NCBI GenBank assembly: GCA_964626625.1
Contig: CAZVFV010000039.1
Location: forward strand, 1 to 6,124
Direction of reading: 5' to 3'
Length of the DNA: 6,124 bases
From: CAYZPE01 sp964626625
GTDB lineage: Bacteria > Patescibacteriota > Minisyncoccia > Phycocordibacterales > CAYZPE01
Each line of letters begins with the position of its first letter. Position 1 is the first letter of the stretch. Shown one piece after another: positions 1 through 5,508 of the stretch. A program made the position numbers and the translations under genes. The notes beneath the pieces are model-generated. The model had not been told where the DNA came from and ran no database searches. It worked only from the letters and a program-made list of their open reading frames with translations.

Positions 1-55
1 GTTTCCCCACACCACGTTTCCAACGTGGCGCACTAGACCACTATGCGAACCCTCC
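1..55 (-). tRNA. tRNA-Ser (anticodon GGA), 5' part, truncated by the window edge
   Basis: Read on the minus strand from position 55, the sequence opens with a GGAGGGT acceptor strand. A D-arm follows with a CGCA/TGCG stem and an AGTGGTCTA-type loop. Next comes a perfect 5-bp anticodon stem (12-16 paired with 24-28) around the 7-base loop TTGGAAA. The anticodon GGA lies at 19-21 and reads UCC and UCU serine codons. The bases after the anticodon arm (TGTGGGG...) fit the start of the long variable arm of a class II tRNA, which supports serine. The T-arm and 3' acceptor strand lie outside the window, so the fold cannot be checked fully. No intron is visible in the part present. Confidence 0.9.
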
Positions 56-65
56 ATGTTTTCAG

Positions 66-74
66 TGCTAAAAT
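66..74 (+). promoter_or_regulatory. Extended -10 promoter of the TfoX-domain gene, leaderless spacing
   Basis: TGC at 66-68 followed by TAAAAT at 69-74 makes an extended -10 element (TGn plus hexamer). With the usual six bases between the hexamer and +1, transcription would start at 81, the A of the ATG. No convincing -35 is seen, which is common for extended -10 promoters. On the opposite strand TACTAT (78 down to 73), with TTTAAA (101 down to 96) 17 bases away, could be the promoter of the divergent tRNA-Ser gene. The two -10 elements would then overlap. The transcription starts are inferred, not shown. Confidence 0.55.
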
Positions 75-80
75 AGTATC

Positions 81-389
81 ATGGTAGATGAATCCTTTAA
101 AGATTTTATACTAGACCAACTTCAAGATATTCCAGATGTGTGGGCGAGGAAAATGTTTGGTGGTTTTGGTCTGTATGCGGGTAAAACTTTCTTTGGCATT
201 ATTTCTGATGATGTTTTGTATTTTAAAACGAATGAAAAAAGCAGGGAATTGTATATTGAAAAGGGAATGAAGCCGTTTGCACCAAGTGAAAAGCAGGTTT
301 TAAAAAATTATTATGAAGTACCAATAGATTTGTTGGAAAACCCTGTTGAACTTGCTCTCTTAGCGCAAACGGCGGTAGGATTAATATGA
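81..389 (+). CDS. TfoX N-terminal domain protein
   Basis: A 102-residue protein made up of a single TfoX N-terminal domain. Visible family marks are the RKMFGGFGLY block at residues 23-32, LYFKTN at 46-51, a conserved Phe near 66 and YYEVP at 77-81, followed by a closing helix. TfoX/Sxy is known in gammaproteobacteria as a competence activator acting with CRP. Those proteins carry a second C-terminal domain that is absent here, and stand-alone N-domain proteins are widespread and mostly of unknown role. A competence function should therefore not be assumed. The ATG at 81 fits the family N-terminus and sits at leaderless distance from an extended -10 element. No Shine-Dalgarno sequence precedes it. 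DUF1761 follows 58 bases downstream on the same strand. Confidence 0.85.
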   Translation: MVDESFKDFILDQLQDIPDVWARKMFGGFGLYAGKTFFGIISDDVLYFKTNEKSRELYIEKGMKPFAPSEKQVLKNYYEVPIDLLENPVELALLAQTAVGLI

Positions 390-412
390 GTCTGCTGGTT
401 TCTTAATACTAG

Positions 413-442
413 TTACTAATTATTAACTTACTAAATATTAAA
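413..442 (+). repeat. Tandem 15-bp AT-rich direct repeat before the DUF1761 gene
   Basis: TTACTAATTATTAAC (413-427) is followed directly by TTACTAAATATTAAA (428-442), identical at 13 of 15 positions. The second copy contains TATTAA at 436-441, which stands at leaderless -10 distance from the ATG at 448. It could be a duplicated promoter segment, or simply a low-complexity AT-rich spacer. Confidence 0.5.
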
Positions 443-447
443 AAGAT

Positions 448-855
448 ATGTACGCAATAGAAATTAATTTGGTTGCGGTGATTATTGCAACTGTTCTTGC
501 TCAAGCTGTTGGGTTTTTGTGGTACTCACCAGTGTTGTTTGGAAAACGATGGATGTCACTTATGGGAATAAGTAATGAGAGTAAAAAGGGAATGGGAAAA
601 ATCTTTGTTATTTCAATTCTTTCGTCGCTTATTATGTCATACGTCATGGCACATTTCGTAATTCTTCTTGTGATCACAACTATTTCAAAAGCAGTCATGC
701 TTGCGATCTGGGTTTGGGCTGGTTTTATTGCAACAGTTACTGTTCATGATTTTTTGTGGGGAAGTATAAAACCAAAAGAGCTTTATTTTCTCAATAATGG
801 ACAGCATCTAGCTTCGCTTGTTGTAATGACACTTGCTTTGTTTTATTTCCTTTAA
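448..855 (+). CDS. DUF1761 family small integral membrane protein
   Basis: A 135-residue, very hydrophobic protein with four probable transmembrane helices at about residues 7-29, 51-75, 83-104 and 118-135. The family mark is the aromatic WYSPVLFGKRW segment at 25-35 after the first helix, followed by MGIS. A second recognisable patch is NNGQHL at 116-121 entering the last helix. DUF1761 proteins are inner-membrane proteins without an established function, so none is assigned. The length is normal for the family and the frame is intact. There is no Shine-Dalgarno sequence. TATTAA at 436-441 is placed for a start at the ATG itself, but the promoter evidence is weaker than for the flanking genes. 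Co-transcription with the TfoX-domain gene 58 bases upstream is possible. Confidence 0.85.
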   Translation: MYAIEINLVAVIIATVLAQAVGFLWYSPVLFGKRWMSLMGISNESKKGMGKIFVISILSSLIMSYVMAHFVILLVITTISKAVMLAIWVWAGFIATVTVHDFLWGSIKPKELYFLNNGQHLASLVVMTLALFYFL

Positions 856-887
856 TTTTCCTAAAACTAAAAACTTAAGGTGTTAGT

Positions 888-938
888 GTTAGACGCCGGG
901 CGTCTAACATGTTTATTAGACACCGGGTGTCTGATAAA
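888..938. repeat. Two sibling hairpins in tandem
   Basis: Hairpin 1 (888-908) has a 9-bp perfect stem GTTAGACGC/GCGTCTAAC around a CGG loop. Hairpin 2 (912-938) has a 12-bp stem with one G-T pair around the same CGG loop. The two share the core TTAGAC-R-C-CGG-G-Y-GTCT. Where hairpin 1 has a G-C pair, hairpin 2 has an A-T pair, so both sides changed together. Neither is followed by a T-tract, so they are not simple intrinsic terminators. They look like a duplicated palindromic intergenic element or an RNA structure at the 3' end of the DUF1761 transcript. Confidence 0.75.
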
Positions 939-966
939 AAGGAACAAGTCTATTACATAGAAAAAA

Positions 967-1001
967 CTAGATTCCCCTTGGTCGAACCAAGGGGAATCTA
1001 G
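967..1001. repeat. Perfect palindrome, 16-bp stem; terminator-like on the minus strand
   Basis: CTAGATTCCCCTTGGT (967-982) pairs perfectly with its complement at 986-1001 around a three-base loop CGA. On the plus strand it is followed by CAAAAAA, not a T-tract. On the minus strand the hairpin is followed by six T (complement of 961-966), which has the form of an intrinsic terminator. No minus-strand gene needing one is seen in the window. It may stop antisense transcription, or be a palindromic element of another kind. Confidence 0.7.
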
Positions 1002-1002
1002 C

Positions 1003-1039
1003 AAAAAACCACCCTAATATAATATTGGGGTGGTTTTTT
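1003..1039 (+). terminator. Intrinsic terminator, bidirectional form, after the DUF1761 gene
   Basis: AAAAAACCACCC (1003-1014) pairs with GGGTGGTTTTTT (1028-1039). The AT-rich inner bases 1016-1019 and 1023-1026 extend the stem after a T-G pair. The A-tract, GC core and T-tract make it usable on either strand. It lies 147 bases after the DUF1761 stop and is the only T-tract hairpin on the plus strand in this gap. Its last T is also the first base of the next promoter's TG motif. Confidence 0.8.
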
Positions 1040-1047
1040 GTTATAAT
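1039..1047 (+). promoter_or_regulatory. Extended -10 promoter (TGTTATAAT) of the DUF192 gene
   Basis: TG at 1039-1040, one base, then a perfect TATAAT at 1042-1047. Normal spacing puts +1 at 1054, exactly the A of the ATG, so the mRNA is predicted to be leaderless. No clear -35 is present. The region upstream is the terminator stem, so the DNA that would hold a -35 is taken up by the hairpin. Confidence 0.75.
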
Positions 1048-1053
1048 AAAAGG

Positions 1054-1488
1054 ATGAAAAAGGGACTATTTATTGTTGGAGTATTTTTTTTGATCCTACT
1101 TGTTGTGTTTAGACCTGAAGCTCCTCAGGTAAATAAAAAAACTACAGTACGAATTGGTCCGCAAACTTTTAAAGCTGAGGTTTTTGATACACCAAGCACA
1201 AGAGTTTTAGGATTATCTAGCCGAAAATCTCTCCCTCAAGATGAAATGGTACTTTTTATTTTCGAAAAAGAAGATTTGTATAGAATCTGGATGAAAGATA
1301 TGAATTTTCCGATAGATATTATGTGGCTCGATAAGAATAAGCGTCTTATTCATATTGAAGAGAGTGTTTCTCCTGATACATACCCACGTGTTTTTTATCC
1401 AACCACAAAATCTTTGTACGTGATTGAGACAAATTCTAACTTTGTTTTACAACACGGTATTAAAATTCGGGATACGATAGATTTCTAA
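1054..1488 (+). CDS. Membrane-anchored or exported DUF192 protein
   Basis: A 144-residue protein with an N-terminal hydrophobic segment (about residues 4-19, after Met-Lys-Lys) that serves as a signal peptide or anchor. No lipobox cysteine is seen. The rest is one DUF192 domain: GLSSRKSLP at 53-61, the hallmark WMKDMNFPIDIMWLD at 79-93, then YVIETNSNF at 122-130, HGI at 134-136 and a closing RDTIDF. DUF192 domains are small beta-rich extracytoplasmic proteins with no settled biochemical role. The frame stays open upstream to a GTG at 1030, but the ATG at 1054 is preferred. It coincides with the predicted transcription start, gives a normal signal peptide, and leaves the terminator and -10 outside the gene. 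The next gene, nrdA, begins 167 bases downstream and shows no obvious link. Confidence 0.88.
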   Translation: MKKGLFIVGVFFLILLVVFRPEAPQVNKKTTVRIGPQTFKAEVFDTPSTRVLGLSSRKSLPQDEMVLFIFEKEDLYRIWMKDMNFPIDIMWLDKNKRLIHIEESVSPDTYPRVFYPTTKSLYVIETNSNFVLQHGIKIRDTIDF

Positions 1489-1581
1489 AAATAAAACTCT
1501 TAAAAAACCCTGTACAGCAAGCTTTTTTGAAAAGGTAAATTGACTTTGTGTACATTTGTTTCGCGCCTCATTTTTTAACCG

Positions 1582-1590
1582 TTATCCACA
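1582..1590 (+). promoter_or_regulatory. Perfect DnaA box upstream of nrdA
   Basis: TTATCCACA matches the consensus DnaA box in all nine positions. It lies 65 bases before the nrdA ATG and about 21 bases before an AT-rich -10 candidate (TATAAAAT, 1612-1619), so it would overlap the -35 region of that promoter. A short inverted repeat, GCGCC at 1563-1567 and GGCGC at 1592-1596, frames it. DnaA is known to act at the nrdAB promoter of Escherichia coli, so a regulatory site is plausible. Only one box is seen. I found no pair of NrdR boxes in the 1489-1655 gap, and no clear intrinsic terminator after the DUF192 gene. Confidence 0.6.
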
Positions 1591-1655
1591 GGGCGCATGG
1601 GTTAAAATTTTTATAAAATAGTTAGACCTATAAATAATTATCTTAACAATCCGCT

Positions 1656-4310
1656 ATGTCTATACACATTACAAAAGCAGATGGGTCGAAAGAAGTTTTC
1701 GATGCAGATAAAATCAATCGCTCAATTGAACGTGCGTGCAAAGGTCTTCTTGATCCAATAAGTAAAGTAACTCAAATTGCAACCGAGAGTCGTTTGACTC
1801 TTTATGATGGAATCACAACTACCGAACTCGACAAAGCAACTATAAATGCGGCGGTTCAGAATATAAAAGAAGATATTGAGTACGATAAAATCGCAACACG
1901 TCTCCTCCTCAAAACTATTTATCGTAATGTGCTCGGTGAATACAATAAAGACTCTTTTGAAGACCTTAAAAAGAAGCACAAAACAGAATTTATTGAATAC
2001 GTCAAGACTGGTGTTGCACAAAATCGACTTCATAAGGATATGATTTCGAAATACAATCTTACTGCGCTTGCAGACGCCCTTCGAATCGACAGAGATGACC
2101 TTTTTACATACGCTGGGCTCGATAGTTTGATGAACAGGTACAGTATTCGTGATACAGATCAAGACTATCTTGAGACTCCTCAGTTTTTCTTTATGCGTAT
2201 AGCTATGGGTTTGTCATATAACGAGAAAAATCCAACTGAATGGGCAAAGAAGTTTTATAACAAGATGTCCAAGATGGAATATGTTGCAGGAGGGTCAACT
2301 AACCTTGGTGCAGGAACGATTAAGCCAGCACTTTCAAATTGTTTTCTCTTAGAGATTCATGATGACATGGGGCATATTGCTAAGTCAGTTGCAGATGTCA
2401 TGCTCCTTTCTAAGGGTTCAGGAGGACTCGGTGCATCAGTTACAAAGCTTCGAGCAGCAGGTTCTCCACTCAAGTCTAGTTTCGGAGGTGTTTCAACTGG
2501 ACCAACACCATTTGCAAAAGTAATTGATACTGCAATTCGTGCTATTCAGCGTGGAGGAAAGAAAAAAGGTGCCCTTGCATTTTATATGGAAAATTGGCAC
2601 TTAGATTTTCCAGAATTTCTTGAATGGAAACATAATGCAGGAGACGACTATATGCGTATGCGAACAGCGAATACAGCAGTATTTCTTTCAAATGAATTCA
2701 TGAAACGAGTTGATGAAGGAGGAGATTGGTACATGTTTGATCCAGCAGAAACAGCAGATTTAAATGAGCTGTATGGAAAGGCATTTAGTAAAAAATATGC
2801 TGAATATATAGAAATGGCTGAAAAGGGAAAGATGCGAGCTTTTAAAAAAGTGCCCGCACAAGAGCAATTTAGACAGATTCTAGTTTCACTTCAAACTACC
2901 TCACATCCATGGCTTGTGTGGAAGGATACAATCAATTTACGCGCTCTTAATAACAATACAGGTACGATTCATATGTCGAACTTGTGTACAGAGATTTGTC
3001 TACCACAAGACAGAGACAATGTTGCAGTGTGTAATCTTGCATCTCTTAATCTTGCTGCTCATATTTCGAATAAAGAAATCAATTGGATGCGACTTGAAGA
3101 GTCTGTGCGACTCGCAATTCGTCAGCTTGATAACTTAATTGATATCAACAAACTTCCAATTCCTGAAGCTGAAAAATCTGATAAAGAAAATAGAGCTATT
3201 GGACTCGGGGTTATGGGTTTTGCTGACACGATTGAGCAACTTGGTATGGCATATGACTCTGAGCATGCATATGATTTTGCTGACAGGATTTTTGAATTTA
3301 TTAGTTACATGGCAATTGATGAAAGTGCTGATCTTGCACAAGAAAGGGGAAGCTATACTCATTTTAAGGGTTCTGGTTGGTCAAAAGGAATGGTGCCCGT
3401 AGACACAATCGCACTACTTGAAGAAGATATGGGTAAAACTTTGACTGTTTCTAAGGAGAGTAAACATAAAGGGCTTGATTGGAATATTTTACGAGAAAAA
3501 GTTAAGAAGGGAATTCGAAATGCAACTCTTATGGCTGTTGCTCCAAATGCAAATATTGGACTAGTAGCAGGAACAACACCAGGAATTGATGCACGCTTTG
3601 CTCAGGTATTTTCTCGAAATAAAATTTCAGGAAAGTATATGGATATCAACCATAACTTAGTGAAAGACCTTAAGAATATGGGTATTTGGGATAAGGTTCG
3701 TCAGTCAATTATTGAGAATCAGGGTGATATTTCAACTATTGAGGCAATTCCAGAACATCTAAAGAATATTTACAAAACTTCATTTACTACTTCTCCATAT
3801 GCATATGTTGAGGTAGCGGCTCGAGCTCAGAAGTGGGTTGATCAGGCGCTTTCAAGAAATATGTATCTTGAAACACGAGATATTGATGAAACAATGGAAA
3901 TATATAAAACAGCATGGCATAAGGGTGTTAAATCAACATACTACTTGCATATGAAGCCACGACATACTGCTGAGCAAAGCACTGTTGCGGTTAATAAGGC
4001 AGCGGCGATGGGTAAACGTGGCTTTGGTGCATTAGCTACGATTGAACCAGTTGAATCTTCTGATTTAAAACAACAAAATCTGCTTTCTTCGATATTGTCG
4101 CCAGTTTCTGTGAAAGAGCCCGTAGCTGTTCTAAAACCTCAAGCGGTAGAACAAAAAGCTCCTATTGGTTTTGCGAAAATATCATCTTTGCGTGTTCCAG
4201 AACCTGTTAGAAAATTTCAGAAAAAACCTAATGTGATTATTGCTGATGACGCAACAAAAACATGTCCGGTTGACCCTGCTGAACGAGCCCAGTGTGATAG
4301 TTGTCAGTAG
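1656..4310 (+). CDS. nrdA: Ribonucleoside-diphosphate reductase, class I, alpha subunit
   Basis: This 884-residue protein is the catalytic subunit that reduces ribonucleoside diphosphates to deoxyribonucleotides for DNA synthesis, together with NrdB. Residues about 3-92 form an ATP-cone, the allosteric domain that senses ATP/dATP to set overall activity. The alpha/beta barrel follows. Cys229 (in SNC) and Cys459 (in VAVCNLASLNL) are the redox pair of the active site. Asn442, Cys444 and Glu446 (in SNLCTEI) are the catalytic triad, Cys444 being the thiyl-radical site. Tyr762-Tyr763 (in STYYLHMKPRH) are the radical-transfer tyrosines. The tail ends with Cys880 and Cys883 (CDSC, one residue before the end), which re-reduce the active site, and Cys870 lies nearby. 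About 85 residues of Pro/Lys/Val-rich linker (roughly 790-875) separate core and tail, longer than in E. coli. The ATG fits the ATP-cone start, and no Shine-Dalgarno sequence precedes it. Confidence 0.97.
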   Translation: MSIHITKADGSKEVFDADKINRSIERACKGLLDPISKVTQIATESRLTLYDGITTTELDKATINAAVQNIKEDIEYDKIATRLLLKTIYRNVLGEYNKDSFEDLKKKHKTEFIEYVKTGVAQNRLHKDMISKYNLTALADALRIDRDDLFTYAGLDSLMNRYSIRDTDQDYLETPQFFFMRIAMGLSYNEKNPTEWAKKFYNKMSKMEYVAGGSTNLGAGTIKPALSNCFLLEIHDDMGHIAKSVADVMLLSKGSGGLGASVTKLRAAGSPLKSSFGGVSTGPTPFAKVIDTAIRAIQRGGKKKGALAFYMENWHLDFPEFLEWKHNAGDDYMRMRTANTAVFLSNEFMKRVDEGGDWYMFDPAETADLNELYGKAFSKKYAEYIEMAEKGKMRAFKKVPAQEQFRQILVSLQTTSHPWLVWKDTINLRALNNNTGTIHMSNLCTEICLPQDRDNVAVCNLASLNLAAHISNKEINWMRLEESVRLAIRQLDNLIDINKLPIPEAEKSDKENRAIGLGVMGFADTIEQLGMAYDSEHAYDFADRIFEFISYMAIDESADLAQERGSYTHFKGSGWSKGMVPVDTIALLEEDMGKTLTVSKESKHKGLDWNILREKVKKGIRNATLMAVAPNANIGLVAGTTPGIDARFAQVFSRNKISGKYMDINHNLVKDLKNMGIWDKVRQSIIENQGDISTIEAIPEHLKNIYKTSFTTSPYAYVEVAARAQKWVDQALSRNMYLETRDIDETMEIYKTAWHKGVKSTYYLHMKPRHTAEQSTVAVNKAAAMGKRGFGALATIEPVESSDLKQQNLLSSILSPVSVKEPVAVLKPQAVEQKAPIGFAKISSLRVPEPVRKFQKKPNVIIADDATKTCPVDPAERAQCDSCQ

Positions 4311-4421
4311 TATTTATAAATTTAAAAGCGTAAAACCAAAAGAATGAGTACGCAAGTTTTTTGTTCTCTAAAAAGGTTTAAAATATAAAGAACATTATTA
4401 TTTTTTAACTTCTATATCTAT
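4311..4421 (+). promoter_or_regulatory. nrdA-nrdB spacer with possible internal promoter
   Basis: This 111-base AT-rich spacer has no Shine-Dalgarno sequence before nrdB and no clear terminator. TAAAAT at 4379-4384 is a candidate -10. It is flanked by an inverted repeat TGTTCT (4362-4367) and AGAACA (4389-4394), which could be an operator or a weak hairpin. TATATC at 4413-4418 lies close to the nrdB ATG. Whether nrdB has its own promoter or is co-transcribed with nrdA cannot be decided from sequence. Confidence 0.3.
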
Positions 4422-5417
4422 ATGCCACTTATCGGAAAACCATCACCAAATGATATGAATTTGCACCCATTGAATTATCAATGGGCATATGACCTTTATC
4501 AGCAAGCGGTACGAAATACGTGGTTTCCTCACGAAATTGCTCTCAAGGAAGACCTAGATGATTTTTCTAAGATGACTGATGATGAACGTCATGCCGTTAA
4601 GTTTTTGATGGCTTTCTTTAATCCTGCAGAACTTATTGTGAATCGTTCTATTGCACTGGGTATTTATCCATATTTAAAATCTCCAGAGTGTCATTTATAT
4701 TTAGCAAAACAAATGTGGGAAGAGGCAAATCATTGTGTTGCTTTTGAATATGTTCTTGAAACATTTCCTTTTGACCGTGACACTATCTATAACATCCATC
4801 TTGAAGTTCCTTCAATGAAAGCAAAGGAAGATTATATTAACAGATATATGGGTCGCATGACTGATGAAAAACTTGATATCACAACTGCTGAGGGTAAAAA
4901 GAATTTTCTTCGAAATTTAGTTGCCACAAACTTGGTGATGGAAGGAATTTGGTTTTATAGTGGATTTATGGTGGCACTTTCTTTTAGACAAAGAAATCAG
5001 TTGCGTAATTTTGGTTCAATGATTAACTGGGTGATTCGTGATGAGAGTCTTCATTTGAAATTTGGAATTAATCTTATTCACAACATTCTTGAGGAAAATG
5101 CAGAGCTTTTGACTCATGAATTTGCCCGTGAAATAAAAGACATTATTGTAGAGGGTGTTATGCTTGAAACGGCTTATAATAAGGATCTTTTTCCTCGTGG
5201 CATACTTGGTCTTAATGCTGATTATGTGAATCAATACGTGCAATATGTTGCAGATAGGCGTCTTGAAGAACTTGGTCTTGAAAAGCACTTTAATGTGACA
5301 AATCCAGCAAAATGGATGACCACAGCAACGGACGTGTTCGAACTTGTGAACTTTTTTGAAAGTCAAAACACAAATTATGAGGTTGATGTGAGAGCTCATA
5401 CAGAAAAGAAGAAATAA
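4422..5417 (+). CDS. nrdB: Ribonucleoside-diphosphate reductase beta subunit, class Ic-like (no radical tyrosine)
   Basis: This 331-residue ferritin-like protein is the small subunit that generates the radical passed to NrdA. All six metal ligands are present: Glu70, Glu101, His104, Glu174, Glu208 and His211. The residue four after His104, where standard class Ia/Ib proteins have the radical tyrosine, is Phe108. The first ligand is Glu rather than the Asp of E. coli NrdB. Both traits match class Ic from Chlamydia trachomatis, which uses a Mn/Fe cofactor. As I recall its numbering (E89, E120, H123, F127, E193, E227, H230, Y338), all these residues sit at a constant offset of 19. The radical path is kept: Trp34, Asp207 and C-terminal Tyr319. 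Class Id (Mn/Mn) cannot be excluded from residues alone. The gene lies 111 bases after nrdA and ends at a strong terminator. ATG at 4422 gives the expected N-terminus. Confidence 0.95.
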   Translation: MPLIGKPSPNDMNLHPLNYQWAYDLYQQAVRNTWFPHEIALKEDLDDFSKMTDDERHAVKFLMAFFNPAELIVNRSIALGIYPYLKSPECHLYLAKQMWEEANHCVAFEYVLETFPFDRDTIYNIHLEVPSMKAKEDYINRYMGRMTDEKLDITTAEGKKNFLRNLVATNLVMEGIWFYSGFMVALSFRQRNQLRNFGSMINWVIRDESLHLKFGINLIHNILEENAELLTHEFAREIKDIIVEGVMLETAYNKDLFPRGILGLNADYVNQYVQYVADRRLEELGLEKHFNVTNPAKWMTTATDVFELVNFFESQNTNYEVDVRAHTEKKK

Positions 5418-5424
5418 TTTTGAA

Positions 5425-5465
5425 ATCCACAAAAAAACACCTTAAAAAGGTGTTTTTTTGTGGAT
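5425..5465 (+). terminator. Strong intrinsic terminator after nrdB, bidirectional form
   Basis: ATCCACAAAAAAACACCT (5425-5442) pairs without mismatch with 5448-5465, giving an 18-bp stem and a five-base loop. A seven-T run lies in the 3' arm (5453-5459), opposite a seven-A run in the 5' arm. It begins eight bases after the nrdB stop. The A-tract, GC core, T-tract design resembles the terminator at 1003-1039. It separates nrdB from the next gene. Confidence 0.88.
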
Positions 5466-5495
5466 GTAATGTGAAGTGTATTTAAAAAGATGCGA

Positions 5496-5501
5496 TATAC
5501 T
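5496..5501 (+). promoter_or_regulatory. -10 element of the exported repeat-protein gene
   Basis: TATACT at 5496-5501 differs from TATAAT at one position. Normal spacing predicts +1 at about 5508, one base before the ATG at 5509, so the transcript would be leaderless or nearly so. No convincing -35 or adjoining TGn is seen. Confidence 0.5.
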
Positions 5502-5508
5502 AGTACTT

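Noticed and set aside
81..389. Competence regulator (full-length TfoX/Sxy)
   Set aside because: Only the N-terminal domain is present, and no other competence gene or CRP-type site is seen, so a regulatory role is not supported.
888..1039. CRISPR array or insertion-sequence end
   Set aside because: The repeats are palindromes of differing sequence with no regular spacers, and no transposase or cas gene is present.
1030..1053. Upstream GTG start extending the DUF192 protein by eight residues
   Set aside because: It would place the start inside the terminator stem and upstream of a perfect TATAAT. The ATG at 1054 gives a normal signal peptide and coincides with the predicted transcription start.
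1489..1655. NrdR boxes upstream of nrdA
   Set aside because: I looked for a pair of ACACWATATATWGTGT-like 16-mers and found none. TGTGTACATTTGTTT at 1547-1561 is too far from the consensus.
1722..2162. 146-codon open frame on the minus strand inside nrdA
   Set aside because: It is antisense to the ATP-cone and following region of a clearly conserved gene, and its translation resembles no family I know.
5016..5432. 138-codon open frame on the minus strand over the end of nrdB
   Set aside because: It is antisense to the Glu208/His211 ligand region and runs into the terminator stem, so it is a shadow frame.
5425..5465. DnaA-box-like TGTGGAT / ATCCACA sequences near nrdB
   Set aside because: They form the two arms of the terminator stem and match only seven of nine box positions.
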